From NCBI GenBank assembly GCA_016715825.1, contig JADJXO010000013.1:1-64000 (forward strand): 64,000 nt of DNA. Direction: 5' to 3'. Shown here in pieces: positions 1-8,596 of this stretch. Position numbers and translations under genes: made by a program. The notes below the pieces were generated by a model. It saw only the letters and a list, made by a program, of their open reading frames with translations, was not told the DNA's origin and did not search any database. Position 1 is the first letter of the stretch. Each line of letters starts with the position of its first letter. This DNA is from Nitrospira sp. (lineage in GTDB: Bacteria; Nitrospirota; Nitrospiria; Nitrospirales; Nitrospiraceae).

Positions 1-383
1 CGATCACGTTGGAGACCTGTCATGCGGTCGAGGTGCTGCACGAGGCGTTCACGCGCCATGGCACACCAGAAATTGTGAATACTGATCAAGGTAGCCAGTT
101 TACGGCACAGACATTCGTGCAGGCGGTCAAGGATCGGGGCTGTCACTTCAGCATGGACGGGCGCGGAGCCTGGCGAGACAATGTATTCGTCGAACGCCTG
201 TGGAAATCAGTGAAATACGAGCGGGTGTATTTACATGCCTACGACTCCGTCACGGAAGCCAGGCAGTCGATCATGCAATACTTGGATTGGTACAATCGAG
301 CGAGACCCCATTCGAGCCTGGACCGGCAAACACCGGATGAGGCCTATGCCGTGATGCTGCCGACGGGTAGACTGGCAGCGTGA
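1..383 (+). CDS. IS3-family transposase OrfB, C-terminal part (cut by window edge)
   Basis: This is the catalytic (rve/DDE integrase) half of an IS3-type transposase, which cuts and joins DNA ends. The frame is open to the left edge, so the start lies outside the window. The second catalytic Asp is in NTDQGSQFT and the Glu in NVFVERLWKSVKYE, followed by the usual YNxxRPHSSLDxxTPDEAY tail, so the C-terminus is intact. It ends just before sequence that rejoins an IS256-type transposase, so the element appears to be inserted there. Family assignment is firm; the subgroup is not. Confidence 0.9.
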   Translation, partial: ITLETCHAVEVLHEAFTRHGTPEIVNTDQGSQFTAQTFVQAVKDRGCHFSMDGRGAWRDNVFVERLWKSVKYERVYLHAYDSVTEARQSIMQYLDWYNRARPHSSLDRQTPDEAYAVMLPTGRLAA

Positions 384-451
384 GAGTCAGCAGAGACTCC
401 ACTTAAAAAACTCTGGCTACTGTTCAAACGAATGGGGCCACTTCTGTCGTC
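1..451 (+). mobile_element. IS3-family element, right portion
   Basis: The OrfB end plus about 65 bases of 3' non-coding sequence. The right terminus is placed near 446-451 (GGGGCCACTTCT) because IS256-like coding sequence resumes at about 452. The left end is outside the window. The boundary is inferred from where the second transposase restarts; no target duplication could be checked. Confidence 0.7.
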
Positions 452-1191
452 CCCTGGAAACGGTCTATCCGATGCTCTATTTCGATTGTCTCTTTGTGAA
501 ATCGCGGCATGACGGAGCCGTCAAAACCAAAGCGGTCTATGTGGCGTTGGGCGTCACCTTAGCGGGGGAAAAAGAACTCTTAGGTCTCTGGGTCAGTGAG
601 ACCGAAGGCGCCACATTCTGGTTGGCGGTCTTTACGGATCTCCAACACCGAGGTGTCACCGATTGCTTCGTGGCCTGCGTCGATGGGTTAACGGGGTTGC
701 CCGAGACGTTGGAGACAATCTTTCCACGCACCCAGGTGCAGCTCTGCATTGTGCATACAGTCCGACAATCCTTGCGGTATGTGGTGTGGCGCCAGCGGCG
801 TGCCGTGGCCCGGGATCTGCGAGCCATTTATGGAGCGCCGACGGTCACGGAAGCCGAAGCGGCCTTGGAGCGCGTTGCCCTGACGTGGGATGCGCACTAT
901 CCTACGATCAGCACGAGTTGGCGGCGAGACTGGGCGCGGCTCACGGTCTTTTTTGACTATCCTCCAGCCATTCGCAAAGTCCTGTTTACCACGAATGCCA
1001 TTGAATCCTGGATGATTCGTGACGGAACACGTTCAAAAAGCGTGGGGCGCTTCCCACGGATGACGCGATCCTCACAGTCCTTTATCTGGGCCTGCAGCGC
1101 ATTGCCAAGCAATGGACCGCCCCAATTCTGGAGTGGAAACGGGCACTCAATCAATTTGCATGATCGTAGAAAACCGTGTGCCTACCAGTGA
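452..1191 (+). pseudogene. IS256-family (mutator-type) transposase, interrupted and frameshifted
   Basis: The reading frame from PLETVYP through the DxLFVKSR, ACVDGLTGLPE and QLCIVHTVR motifs to FTTNAIES is typical IS256/mutator transposase. The N-terminal third is missing because another element interrupts it on the left. After NAIES (about 1008) the frame is lost. The expected C-terminus (TDDAILTVLYLGLQRIAKQW, then a tail ending RVPTSD) is readable only in another frame and carries further stops near 1160-1168. It is therefore inactive. The open frame to 1191 is partly out-of-frame translation. Confidence 0.85.
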
Positions 1192-1207
1192 TTAACCACA
1201 ATCAGTT

Positions 1208-1231
1208 ACACGGAAAACTTGACATGCCCCG
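1208..1231 (+). repeat. Right terminal inverted repeat of the IS256-type element
   Basis: ACACGGAAAACTTGACATGC and the following bases match the usual right end of IS256-type elements and lie just after the broken transposase. Immediately beyond, minus-strand IS3 orfB sequence begins, so the IS256-type element is inserted in that gene. The exact last base is uncertain by a few nucleotides. Confidence 0.6.
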
Positions 1232-1366
1232 TTTCGCCGGTTCACGAGGCGGTGACCCACGACGGCCCGACTGCGAATAAAACGAGGATCGGCTCAGGCC
1301 CCATTCCTGACAGACCCGGACCACACCATACGGACGCTGCGTGGAAGGCGACGGGGTATGGCTCAT
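1226..1366 (-). pseudogene. IS3-family OrfB, N-terminal fragment
   Basis: Starts at an ATG that overlaps the stop of the upstream orfA (ATGA), as in IS3 elements, and encodes about 47 residues with the RPYGVVRVCQEWGLSRSSFY motif typical of OrfB N-termini. It stops being IS3-like at the end of the IS256-type element near 1226-1231, so the catalytic domain is missing here. The rest may lie beyond the left edge, on the far side of the inserted elements. Confidence 0.7.
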
Positions 1367-1686
1367 CGCGTCGACCTCCCGGTAGCTAAAGGGGCGCCAC
1401 CTCGCAACCGTTGAACCGCTTCCCGCGACAGTTCCAGCCGCATCGTCAGATCTCCGACTAAGGCCTTCAGCCGCGCGAGTTCGTCGTCGCGGCCATCGGC
1501 AGCCCGACTCTTCAAGGCCGCTTGGCCACTCGCGATGAACTGGTCTCGCCACTCCGACAGTTTCGCAGCCGTGATCCCCGCGCCACGGGAGACCAGATCC
1601 AGATCGTCACCACGCAGTACGCGGAGCACGACCTCCATCTTCTTGCGCGAGGAAAACCGGCCTCGCTCCGTTTTCGTCTTCGCCAT
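1363..1686 (-). CDS. IS3-family transposase OrfA (helix-turn-helix)
   Basis: A roughly 107-residue protein with the OrfA layout: a basic N-terminus (RGRFSSRKKMEVVLRVLRG), a helix-turn-helix (DLVSRGAGITAAKLSEWRDQ) and a leucine-rich coiled coil. The start is the ATG at 1686, preceded by GGAGG (CGGAGGTGTCC). It normally works with OrfB as a frameshift fusion, but OrfB is truncated here, so the element is probably dead. Other in-frame codons upstream are less likely starts. Confidence 0.8.
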   Translation of the reverse strand: MAKTKTERGRFSSRKKMEVVLRVLRGDDLDLVSRGAGITAAKLSEWRDQFIASGQAALKSRAADGRDDELARLKALVGDLTMRLELSREAVQRLRGGAPLATGRSTR

Positions 1687-1733
1687 GGACACCTCCGTTC
1701 ATCAGGGGGCAGTATGCCCCAATGGAGTGTCCA

Positions 1734-1962
1734 AGGAAATCGTGGGGCGGAGGAAACCACTGTTGCAGACAATGGAGGCGCAGCATGCGTTCGACACCTA
1801 CCGGCGGACGCCCCGGCCCCCCGGCTTTGGGATAGACCGGCTCGATCACCGCGACCAATTCCCCCCACGGAACCACACAATTCATCTCATTGAGAAACTG
1901 CTCACGGCAGGGAGCTTGCGATACTGCTCGAAGGGGACTTTCGCAAAGGTCTGTTGGTGCAT
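1734..1962 (-). pseudogene. IS5-family transposase, N-terminal remnant
   Basis: Begins at the ATG at 1962 (MHQQTFAKVPFEQYRK) with AGGAG just upstream. It continues, after a one-base frameshift near 1907-1915, as REQFLNEMNCVVPWGELVAV and the GRPPVGVERMLRLHCLQQWF motif typical of IS5 transposases. It ends abruptly at 1734, where an IS3-type element is inserted. It is doubly broken and certainly inactive. The frameshift was found by comparing the two frames with the known family pattern. Confidence 0.8.
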
Positions 1963-2031
1963 GGGCGCATCTCCTGTTCAGTCCTGCGCTACCCTTAGCA
2001 CATCGCGAAAGAGGAATAAATCAGACCTTCC
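1963..2031 (-). repeat. Left end of the IS5-type element
   Basis: Read on the minus strand, the sequence begins GGAAGGTCTGATTTATTCC near 2031, which is like the terminal repeats of IS5-family elements. It is followed by a TTAG just outside, which fits their short YTAR target. This marks the border between the insertion-sequence nest and the polysaccharide island. The matching right end is not in the window. Confidence 0.6.
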
Positions 2032-2126
2032 TTAGGTTCAAGACATCTACATTTTCAAATCGAGCTCACCTTCGACAGTGTCAAAGAAATCAGGTACATC
2101 CAAAACAAGTAAAACTAAACGACCAC

Positions 2127-3212
2127 TTACCACATTGTCCGAAGGTACGGGACCCCCTCTGTCTTCGTAAGTCGTTCCCAATGCAAGTCTGAAAAACAAG
2201 GACCTTGTGTAGCTTCGGTAAACTTAATCCCATTGTGCTCCGCATTCCACTCCATAATCTTTACGTTCTCCTGATCATCAAGAATAACGTCCCACCCTAT
2301 ACATCGTGCGTACGGCACTCTCTTATGAAGAGTGGTCACAAGCCTACGACAGGCATCGTATGCTGGGATGAACTTCCCCTGAAACTTCACTCCACTTACA
2401 GGATGATGCTCAATCTCTAGCCAATCTGTAGTAAAGCCAACGTCATTGAAGGCTCCACTTTTGATGTCTATTGGTATCTTTATATTACTGTCAGACCGAA
2501 CGTGAGTATCGGTACCGCTACTGAATCTCAAGTAACAAGCCCTAAGCGACGCTGTTCCGTCATCCTCAAGAACGGTCGTCATTCTCAACGTCGCGACGGA
2601 CTCCTTCACAAACTCTTCAAACACCTTGTGCTGATTTATAACGTACTGAAACAATCCATTACCGAGAAGATAAATCCTCCTGAGATCAAACGACTCTCGG
2701 TCGAAAAAGAAAATCCCTTTACCCTTTTCCGAATTGTTGAGTTTGTATACAATCCTCTCTTGCCCAGCAAATAACTTCTCTTTAACAGACTCGGGCCGGA
2801 GTACCTGATACTCAGTGTCGAAGAACACACCATTCGAATACGAAAGAATATCAGGAAAATTGTTGTTGGCAAAAATCGTGGAGTGCAATGACTTTAGGCC
2901 CGCTACTTTTCCGTACACACCTTTAAGCCTAGGAACTACAACAGAGCCATAGAAGTCATCTGGTATCCACCCCTCTTTAAAGCAACCGGCAATGGCCGAA
3001 TAAACGTACAGCCACGCTGCAAAGTGACGGTGCCCGAAGACATCTACTGAATAGTCATCGCAATTCTTCACTATTTGCCGAGGCAAAGGCCCCTTAGCTT
3101 TCTCTATGCTCTTCAACACCCTCCTCGCCTCTATCGCATGATTATGATAATAGCGATAGCCCAGCAGTGGTCTTAGAGCAGACTGAACCAACGACTCAAG
3201 ATTGATTGGCAT
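2127..3212 (-). CDS. Sugar-transfer-associated ATP-grasp protein
   Basis: A 361-residue soluble protein resembling the sugar-transfer-associated ATP-grasp family (PF14397), whose members lie in polysaccharide loci and are thought to ligate an amino acid or similar group to a sugar or carrier. The ATP-grasp signs are VYKLNNSEKGKGIFFF (about 150-165, nucleotide-binding strand and loop), the central FEEFV, and the C-terminal metal-binding EWNAEHNG (about 320) after GWDVILDD. It is the last gene of the island and lies 10 bases after a glycosyltransferase gene. Substrate unknown. It is distinct from the TupA-like ATP-grasp gene at 8587-9510. Confidence 0.8.
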   Translation of the reverse strand: MPINLESLVQSALRPLLGYRYYHNHAIEARRVLKSIEKAKGPLPRQIVKNCDDYSVDVFGHRHFAAWLYVYSAIAGCFKEGWIPDDFYGSVVVPRLKGVYGKVAGLKSLHSTIFANNNFPDILSYSNGVFFDTEYQVLRPESVKEKLFAGQERIVYKLNNSEKGKGIFFFDRESFDLRRIYLLGNGLFQYVINQHKVFEEFVKESVATLRMTTVLEDDGTASLRACYLRFSSGTDTHVRSDSNIKIPIDIKSGAFNDVGFTTDWLEIEHHPVSGVKFQGKFIPAYDACRRLVTTLHKRVPYARCIGWDVILDDQENVKIMEWNAEHNGIKFTEATQGPCFSDLHWERLTKTEGVPYLRTMW

Positions 3213-3222
3213 CGAAAATCTC

Positions 3223-4278
3223 TCAGAACAACCAAGAACTTGGCTTCACCGAGGCTACTATACTGCCAGAATTGCCGGACCCCTCGCGCAGAACCGACCT
3301 ATACATGGTCAGAATTCGATGCGCTGCTTCCTCTAAGCTAAGATGAATAACCTTCTCACGCCCATTGCTCCTCTGCCTAGTTCGTAAAATATTCACTATG
3401 GCTTTTCCGAACTCCTTTGGATCTCGCGAGACTATGGACGACGGATATACACCAGTAAGCCGTTCTGGAACATCACCGACAGGCGTAGAGACCACAGGAA
3501 GGTTGCAGGCAAGAGCTTCCTTCACCATATTGGGTGAGCCTTCTGCTATGCTACAACAGAGCGCAACATCAGCTGCCTGATAGAACAAAGGCATTCGTGC
3601 TGGGTCCACATTTGATATCACAATGAGTTCTGCGTTTGGGAGATAAGAACGAACAACCCTCATCGATGCCTGAGCTAAATCAATGCCTTTGCGTTTTGCA
3701 TCATCTCCGGCATTGACTATGTCAATAGGACTCTCCTGGTTCCACCCTAGTTTTTCTCGGGCTTCCCTCTGTGGCCCAGGCACAAATAGGTTGAAATCGA
3801 TTCCGTTCGGAATGACAACTGCTCGGTTTTTTCGCCACCACAAAGCCTGACGGAGCTGTTCACTCTTACAGATCAAACCATCCGCGCGAAGCGCGGCGAT
3901 GTTTGAGAGCAGGATACTAAAGAGTTTTCGCAAGGAAACCGCCGAACCTCTCAGCAAGTCACTCCCGCAATAAGAAACGACGGTTGGCTTTCCTGCCGAC
4001 GCAGCTACGATACCTACAACCGATCCATATTGACCATGAACGAGATCAGGTGCGACTCTGCGGACTTCTCGACGTAGCTCAAACCATTTAGAGAGAACAT
4101 CAATAGGAGAGTGACTGGCACCTATATCAAATGTACTTATTCGGACCCCCGCTTGTTTCAAAGAAGCAACCTGGCGATCAACAAAGATGCCAAACCAAGG
4201 CGAGCGCTTCTTTGCCTCTACGTAGTTAGTCACCATCAGCACATGGAGAGATTCCTTATCACTCTTGAGGTCCGGCAT
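3223..4278 (-). CDS. Glycosyltransferase family 4 protein
   Basis: A GT-B retaining glycosyltransferase of 351 residues that would add a sugar to the growing repeat unit on the cytoplasmic face. The N-terminal acceptor domain starts HVLMVTNYVEAKKRSPWFGIFVDRQV. The C-terminal donor domain has the NGIDFNLF turn and the EGSPNMVKEALACNLPVVST motif (the family's E-x7-E). Shorter than many family members but apparently complete. The donor sugar cannot be read from sequence. Confidence 0.85.
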   Translation of the reverse strand: MPDLKSDKESLHVLMVTNYVEAKKRSPWFGIFVDRQVASLKQAGVRISTFDIGASHSPIDVLSKWFELRREVRRVAPDLVHGQYGSVVGIVAASAGKPTVVSYCGSDLLRGSAVSLRKLFSILLSNIAALRADGLICKSEQLRQALWWRKNRAVVIPNGIDFNLFVPGPQREAREKLGWNQESPIDIVNAGDDAKRKGIDLAQASMRVVRSYLPNAELIVISNVDPARMPLFYQAADVALCCSIAEGSPNMVKEALACNLPVVSTPVGDVPERLTGVYPSSIVSRDPKEFGKAIVNILRTRQRSNGREKVIHLSLEEAAHRILTMYRSVLREGSGNSGSIVASVKPSSWLF

Positions 4279-4400
4279 ATCTGGTTCCTACATATCTAAG
4301 CTACCCGCTCAAACGTTAGCTTAATCCGATTAAGGCTTACTCCGCATGAATTCTTTGAATGATATCCTTTGACACCACGAACATGCCCCACCCACAGAAC

Positions 4401-5666
4401 TCATTGTCTAGAAAAATTTCTTGGCGATGAGTTACTAGTTGCAATCGCACCGGGTATCTTAGACCGGTCCCCAACCATCCCATCTTTCCAGCCTGCAGCC
4501 CTGTAGGCGGCCAGTGTTTCTGAGACAAGCCTCTCTAGCGTGAACTCTCGTATCGCGTGTGCTCGAGCAAATGCCCCCATACTCAAGCATAGTTCATTAT
4601 CACCAAGTAGGAGAGATACACGCTCTGCAAACATCGCCTCATCGTCCTGAGCTACCACAAATCCAGTTTTGCCATCTTCCACAAGATATGGGATCTCACC
4701 CGTTCGCATCGCAACGACAGGAAGCCCGCAGGCCATCGCCTCCATCACAACATTGGGGCACCCTTCACTTTCTGAAGTATGAATCAGAAACTTAGCCCCA
4801 CTCAAGAAGGCCGCTATATCATGAACTGCCCCTCGAAACTCAACGATCCGAGAAACCTCAAGCTCATCTGCGAGTTTGGCGAGAGCAGGACGCAACGGGC
4901 CATCGCCAGCAATCTGAAAACGTATATTCTCACCCAAGACACTTTTCAGGTCTCGAGCCACTCTAAGTAGACGGTCCCAACGCTTGACCCGTGTCAACGA
5001 TCCGATTGCTCCCACATAACCTCTCTTCTCAGTAACTTCACTCACACACTTGAACAAGTTAAGGTCGAGCGCGTTGCGGACGATGACGATGTGCCTGGAC
5101 GTAAAGAGACTCAAGGCCCGATTTACCGCATCAGCCGATGGGGTACTGTTAATTATATGATAGGCGGGCCACTTTGCATTTAGAAGCCGTTTGACACCTC
5201 CACGTCTGTGCCTGTGTGGAGTATATTCGCTGCGTCGAGAGCCTATCGCCAGTGTTTTGGTCGCCCATGCCGCATAGGCTGCAGCAAAGTTGGTATAGAA
5301 ATCGTACGCATGAATAACTTCCGGCTTTAGTTGCCCCGTCAACACTCTAAGGGCTTTCAATTTAGACAGAGAAGACCACTCGGGAGGAAATCCGTACAGG
5401 GGGATTTTCAGTGTTTGGATGTCTTTATAGTACTTGTCGTTGCGATTGAGGTTCCAGACAACGACGGCAGGACAATATCGGACATGATCCAGATTTGAGA
5501 GAAGATAATAGAGCTGTCGCTCCAACCCGCCAAGGCTAAGTTGCCCGACGACATACAGCAATCGACAGGGAGTCGGCATCTGTAACTGGGGATTAATTTG
5601 GTCTGCCGATGAGTGAATAACCATCGAACCGCTTGCTTTCCTGGCTCTAGCAATTACAGGATACAT
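4401..5666 (-). CDS. Glycosyltransferase family 4 protein
   Basis: A GT-B glycosyltransferase of up to 421 residues. The family core begins LLYVVGQLSLGGLERQLYYL, a typical GGxER start, and the donor site is HTSESEGCPNVVMEAMACGL with the E-x7-E pair, followed by GEIPYLVEDGKTGFVV. About 30 residues precede the core, and no clear ribosome-binding site separates the possible starts at 5666, 5624 and 5579. Non-coding gaps on either side (4279-4400, 5667-5866) are wider than elsewhere in the island and could hold local control sites. Acceptor and donor unknown. Confidence 0.85.
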   Translation of the reverse strand: MYPVIARARKASGSMVIHSSADQINPQLQMPTPCRLLYVVGQLSLGGLERQLYYLLSNLDHVRYCPAVVVWNLNRNDKYYKDIQTLKIPLYGFPPEWSSLSKLKALRVLTGQLKPEVIHAYDFYTNFAAAYAAWATKTLAIGSRRSEYTPHRHRRGGVKRLLNAKWPAYHIINSTPSADAVNRALSLFTSRHIVIVRNALDLNLFKCVSEVTEKRGYVGAIGSLTRVKRWDRLLRVARDLKSVLGENIRFQIAGDGPLRPALAKLADELEVSRIVEFRGAVHDIAAFLSGAKFLIHTSESEGCPNVVMEAMACGLPVVAMRTGEIPYLVEDGKTGFVVAQDDEAMFAERVSLLLGDNELCLSMGAFARAHAIREFTLERLVSETLAAYRAAGWKDGMVGDRSKIPGAIATSNSSPRNFSRQ

Positions 5667-5866
5667 TCTTATTGAAGATTAACCCATCCTCAATTGCAGA
5701 TGTGCACACACTAGAGCTAGTTCAGCAAAGTCTGATTCACAGTAACTCTCCGCTTCTGGATCTGCATACAATAAACTCCAGTAAAGAAAGTATCTATCGT
5801 TTTGTTAGAACGAGTCATGCCGAATGAGTCCATTCAATGCACCTCTATGAATAGCTTGAGCTATAC

Positions 5867-7195
5867 TCAACGAGGCGATGATGTACGACTACCCTCAACG
5901 GCCGACACAACACCAGTCGGCCATATCCATTTCCGAGCACCAACGAATAGGCCAAGGCCACACGCAAACGATTTCTCATAAAAACCATGCGTTGTCAGCA
6001 ACCATAGACTAAGTGAGACCAGAATCCCAACCAGCGCGAGTGCAAGCTCATCACGTGCACACTGTAATGGAATTGAACGATAGACATTCCAAACGATTAA
6101 CAGAAACATCAAGAGTCCAAGGATTCCCCAGTAGATCGTGATCTGAAACAGTGAGTTGTGTGCGCCATATACAACCGCAACACCATTATGTTCTTTACTA
6201 AACCCCTTCTCAAATCCCCACTTGTTATGGTAATTCCCCGCACCAACTCCACTCACAACATATTCTGGTAGCCGGTTGAGTGCTCGAGTATAAATCCGCG
6301 CACGACCCTCCATTTTCCCGTCTTCCGACTGATCAGTTGAGAACGCCATACGCGACCAAACCGCATCAGGAACGATTGCATAAATACCCAAGCTGAGAAT
6401 GGCAACGAATACTATGGCCGTTCCGTGTTTCGTCCCGCAAGCATGAAGAATCGACGCAAATGACACGAGGCTAATCACTGCAGCCCCTCTTGACATCGGC
6501 AAGAACGCCGCAATGAGGCAAAAGATAGCTATTCCCAGCAGTAAGAAACGCCTTGAACTGCCAACTACAGCCATGGCAAAAGCCACAACTGCTCCTTGAG
6601 TGCAGGTGAAGGCTAATGAGTTAATATTGGTTTCCAAGCCACTATCGGCAAATGCTGATTCGCGGACGTTTGTGGCCTCCTGGAAGTTTGCTGTTCCCCC
6701 CATTTGCTGTATCGCTCCGTACGAGGTCAAGAAGAGGTACAAAGATACCCACAAGGCAGCCGCAATATATCCGTACAGACCAACTGTCAACGCTAGCCGA
6801 TCTCTGCATAATACCGCCAGACAAACTGCCCCTCCAATCATCTGTGCGAATCGTGTTATACCGCCATAGTTAGATAGTGGGCTCGAAAACTCCAGAAAAG
6901 CGCTGACGCCGATGAACACATAAGCCGCAAAAAAACTGGGATGAAGCCATATTTGACCCAAGACACGAGGGCGACTCACAACGGTATAAGCGGCAAGCGC
7001 ACCAAAGAGAAGAAAGCTAGCACTCATCCCTGCCACTGGAGGAATATTATTCTGCAGTGGTATGAGGACTACCGTGACAAAAATCAATGCCTGTTCTACC
7101 CAACTCGTAGGGAGTCTGGGCGAGGTGTGCTGACCCCCAAAAGGCACCTCACTTACTGGCATTCTTTGGTCCCATCCCACGGATCGCTCAATCAT
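5867..7195 (-). CDS. O-antigen polymerase/ligase family membrane protein (Wzy/WaaL-like)
   Basis: A 442-residue polytopic inner-membrane protein with about ten hydrophobic segments. The Wzy_C-type region (about residues 200-380) carries a large periplasmic loop with GRARIYTRAL, GVGAGNYHNKWG and the typical YGAHNSLFQITIYWGILG. Such proteins either polymerise lipid-linked repeats (Wzy) or transfer finished glycan to an acceptor (WaaL), and sequence alone does not separate these. Because the island has an ABC exporter, which normally carries fully polymerised glycan, a ligase role is possible. Lies 15 bases downstream of the next gene. Confidence 0.8.
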   Translation of the reverse strand: MIERSVGWDQRMPVSEVPFGGQHTSPRLPTSWVEQALIFVTVVLIPLQNNIPPVAGMSASFLLFGALAAYTVVSRPRVLGQIWLHPSFFAAYVFIGVSAFLEFSSPLSNYGGITRFAQMIGGAVCLAVLCRDRLALTVGLYGYIAAALWVSLYLFLTSYGAIQQMGGTANFQEATNVRESAFADSGLETNINSLAFTCTQGAVVAFAMAVVGSSRRFLLLGIAIFCLIAAFLPMSRGAAVISLVSFASILHACGTKHGTAIVFVAILSLGIYAIVPDAVWSRMAFSTDQSEDGKMEGRARIYTRALNRLPEYVVSGVGAGNYHNKWGFEKGFSKEHNGVAVVYGAHNSLFQITIYWGILGLLMFLLIVWNVYRSIPLQCARDELALALVGILVSLSLWLLTTHGFYEKSFACGLGLFVGARKWIWPTGVVSAVEGSRTSSPR

Positions 7196-7210
7196 AAGAC
7201 AACAGACAAC

Positions 7211-8596
7211 TCATGTACCACTATCCGTCGACCGATCACAGTGCTGCGTGACAGAGGTAAATGTCATGCATTCTCGGAGCAGGCTGTCGAGTTTTCTTGA
7301 AATGACCGCCCATGAACAACCCTCAATATGCATTGGTTTAGGAACCTGTCCTTGAACCACATCATCAAGGAACGGGGCCATCTTTTGAAGTTCGCTCCCC
7401 CTAAAACTCTTCACCAATCCGGTGGAGGCAGTAATCGTGATGGCATCACTTCCCATAGAAGCAATAAGAAGAACAGGCGTTGCCAACCCGATAGCTTCAA
7501 ATATCTTCCCCGTCACAATTCCTTTGTCCTCAAGTGTTTCCTCTTCAGCCACTGATGTAATCACTATCGCAAGGTTCGCTCCTTTGACAGCCGATAGCGC
7601 TTGTTCTCTCGTAACTCTTCCGTGAAGAACAATACGATCCGACAAACCAAACCGATCTGCCTGTTCGCGAACATGTTGATCGTTCGCGCCATAGTAGTGA
7701 AAATACCACTCTTTTGCATTTCCACGAGGGGATTCTCTGAAGATCTTCAATGCCGCGAAGAATGGTGAAATAGTGCGTTTGGGAGGGTAGAAGATACCCG
7801 TATAGACGAAGGCGCAATGCCCAAAATCGTGCGACCTAACTGCGGCCATCTCATCGACGTCGTACCCATTCGTCACGACATGCAGTTTTAAGCCAATACC
7901 AAACCGTTGATTCAACGCATCCCCCCAAGAGGGCGAGACGATCGTGACCGCTGCGCAGTCCTCAAGAAGACTTGCCTCCCTTCGGGCAGCACCCAATTGG
8001 TGCTCACGATCGGCATGAGGATTTCCAGTCCAAGGATCGCGATAATCAAGCACATAGGGTCTGCTGAGCCGTTCAGAAAGACGCTTAGCTAAACTAAACG
8101 CCGAAAATGGCTGACCAGTTGCAAAAATGAGGTCCACGTCATCAGCAGTCAAATCCGAGCAGGCTCGTTCCGCAGGCCTTATCCAGCCAATATGTTTGTC
8201 AATCCCTAAGTTCCTTGAAATGACTCGGCAGAGCCCTCCTGCTAACCTACCAAGGTTCCGATCCCAACACTTTAGATAATTTGGTGCGAGACACCGCCAT
8301 CGGTGGCCTGTCATGATCCGCTTGATACCCTCATGTTCCAACTCAATCACTTTCTCAGGATCTTCCACATTTCGCAATAAGACTGGATCAGGAACTACCA
8401 CTGTCACATCCCAGCCAAGTCTGGTAAGATGAATTACAATATTCCAGGCTCTGACACTTCCTGGTGTCTTGGCCGGTGGAAACGGAAACGCAAGAAAGAG
8501 CAGCTTCGGGCGTCGCCCGGTAGTAACAATATCGCCGTCGAGTTTGTCAGCCGAAGTTGTGCAGTTCTTTCTTCCCATAACGTTGCTCACCGCCAC
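7211..8596 (-). CDS. Glycosyltransferase (GT4-like, large)
   Basis: A 461-residue GT-B fold glycosyltransferase. The N-terminal domain has KLLFLAFPFPPAKTPGSVRA and LGWDVTVVVPDP, then LDYRDPWTGNPHADREHQLG, a motif common in exopolysaccharide glycosyltransferases of this branch. The C-terminal domain shows VTNGYDVDEM, YTGIFYPPKRTISPF and a donor-site region around IFEAIGLATPVLLIA. Its start codon overlaps the stop of the TupA-like gene by ten bases, so the two are likely translationally coupled and act in the same step or on the same intermediate. Confidence 0.8.
   Translation of the reverse strand: MAVSNVMGRKNCTTSADKLDGDIVTTGRRPKLLFLAFPFPPAKTPGSVRAWNIVIHLTRLGWDVTVVVPDPVLLRNVEDPEKVIELEHEGIKRIMTGHRWRCLAPNYLKCWDRNLGRLAGGLCRVISRNLGIDKHIGWIRPAERACSDLTADDVDLIFATGQPFSAFSLAKRLSERLSRPYVLDYRDPWTGNPHADREHQLGAARREASLLEDCAAVTIVSPSWGDALNQRFGIGLKLHVVTNGYDVDEMAAVRSHDFGHCAFVYTGIFYPPKRTISPFFAALKIFRESPRGNAKEWYFHYYGANDQHVREQADRFGLSDRIVLHGRVTREQALSAVKGANLAIVITSVAEEETLEDKGIVTGKIFEAIGLATPVLLIASMGSDAITITASTGLVKSFRGSELQKMAPFLDDVVQGQVPKPMHIEGCSWAVISRKLDSLLRECMTFTSVTQHCDRSTDSGT

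Larger units (their letters stand above)
1226..1733 (-). mobile_element. IS3-family element remnant, inserted in an IS5-type transposase
   Basis: On the minus strand the left end reads TGGACACTCCATTGGGGCAT starting at 1733, then the orfA ribosome-binding site, orfA and the start of orfB. Sequence from 1734 onward is IS5 transposase code, so this element landed inside that gene. Its right half is missing because an IS256-type element interrupts it. Its end differs from that of the plus-strand IS3 copy at 1-451, so these are different elements. Confidence 0.7.

Noticed and set aside
537..956. Open frames on both strands over the IS256-type gene
   Set aside because: Shadows of the transposase frame with no motif of their own.
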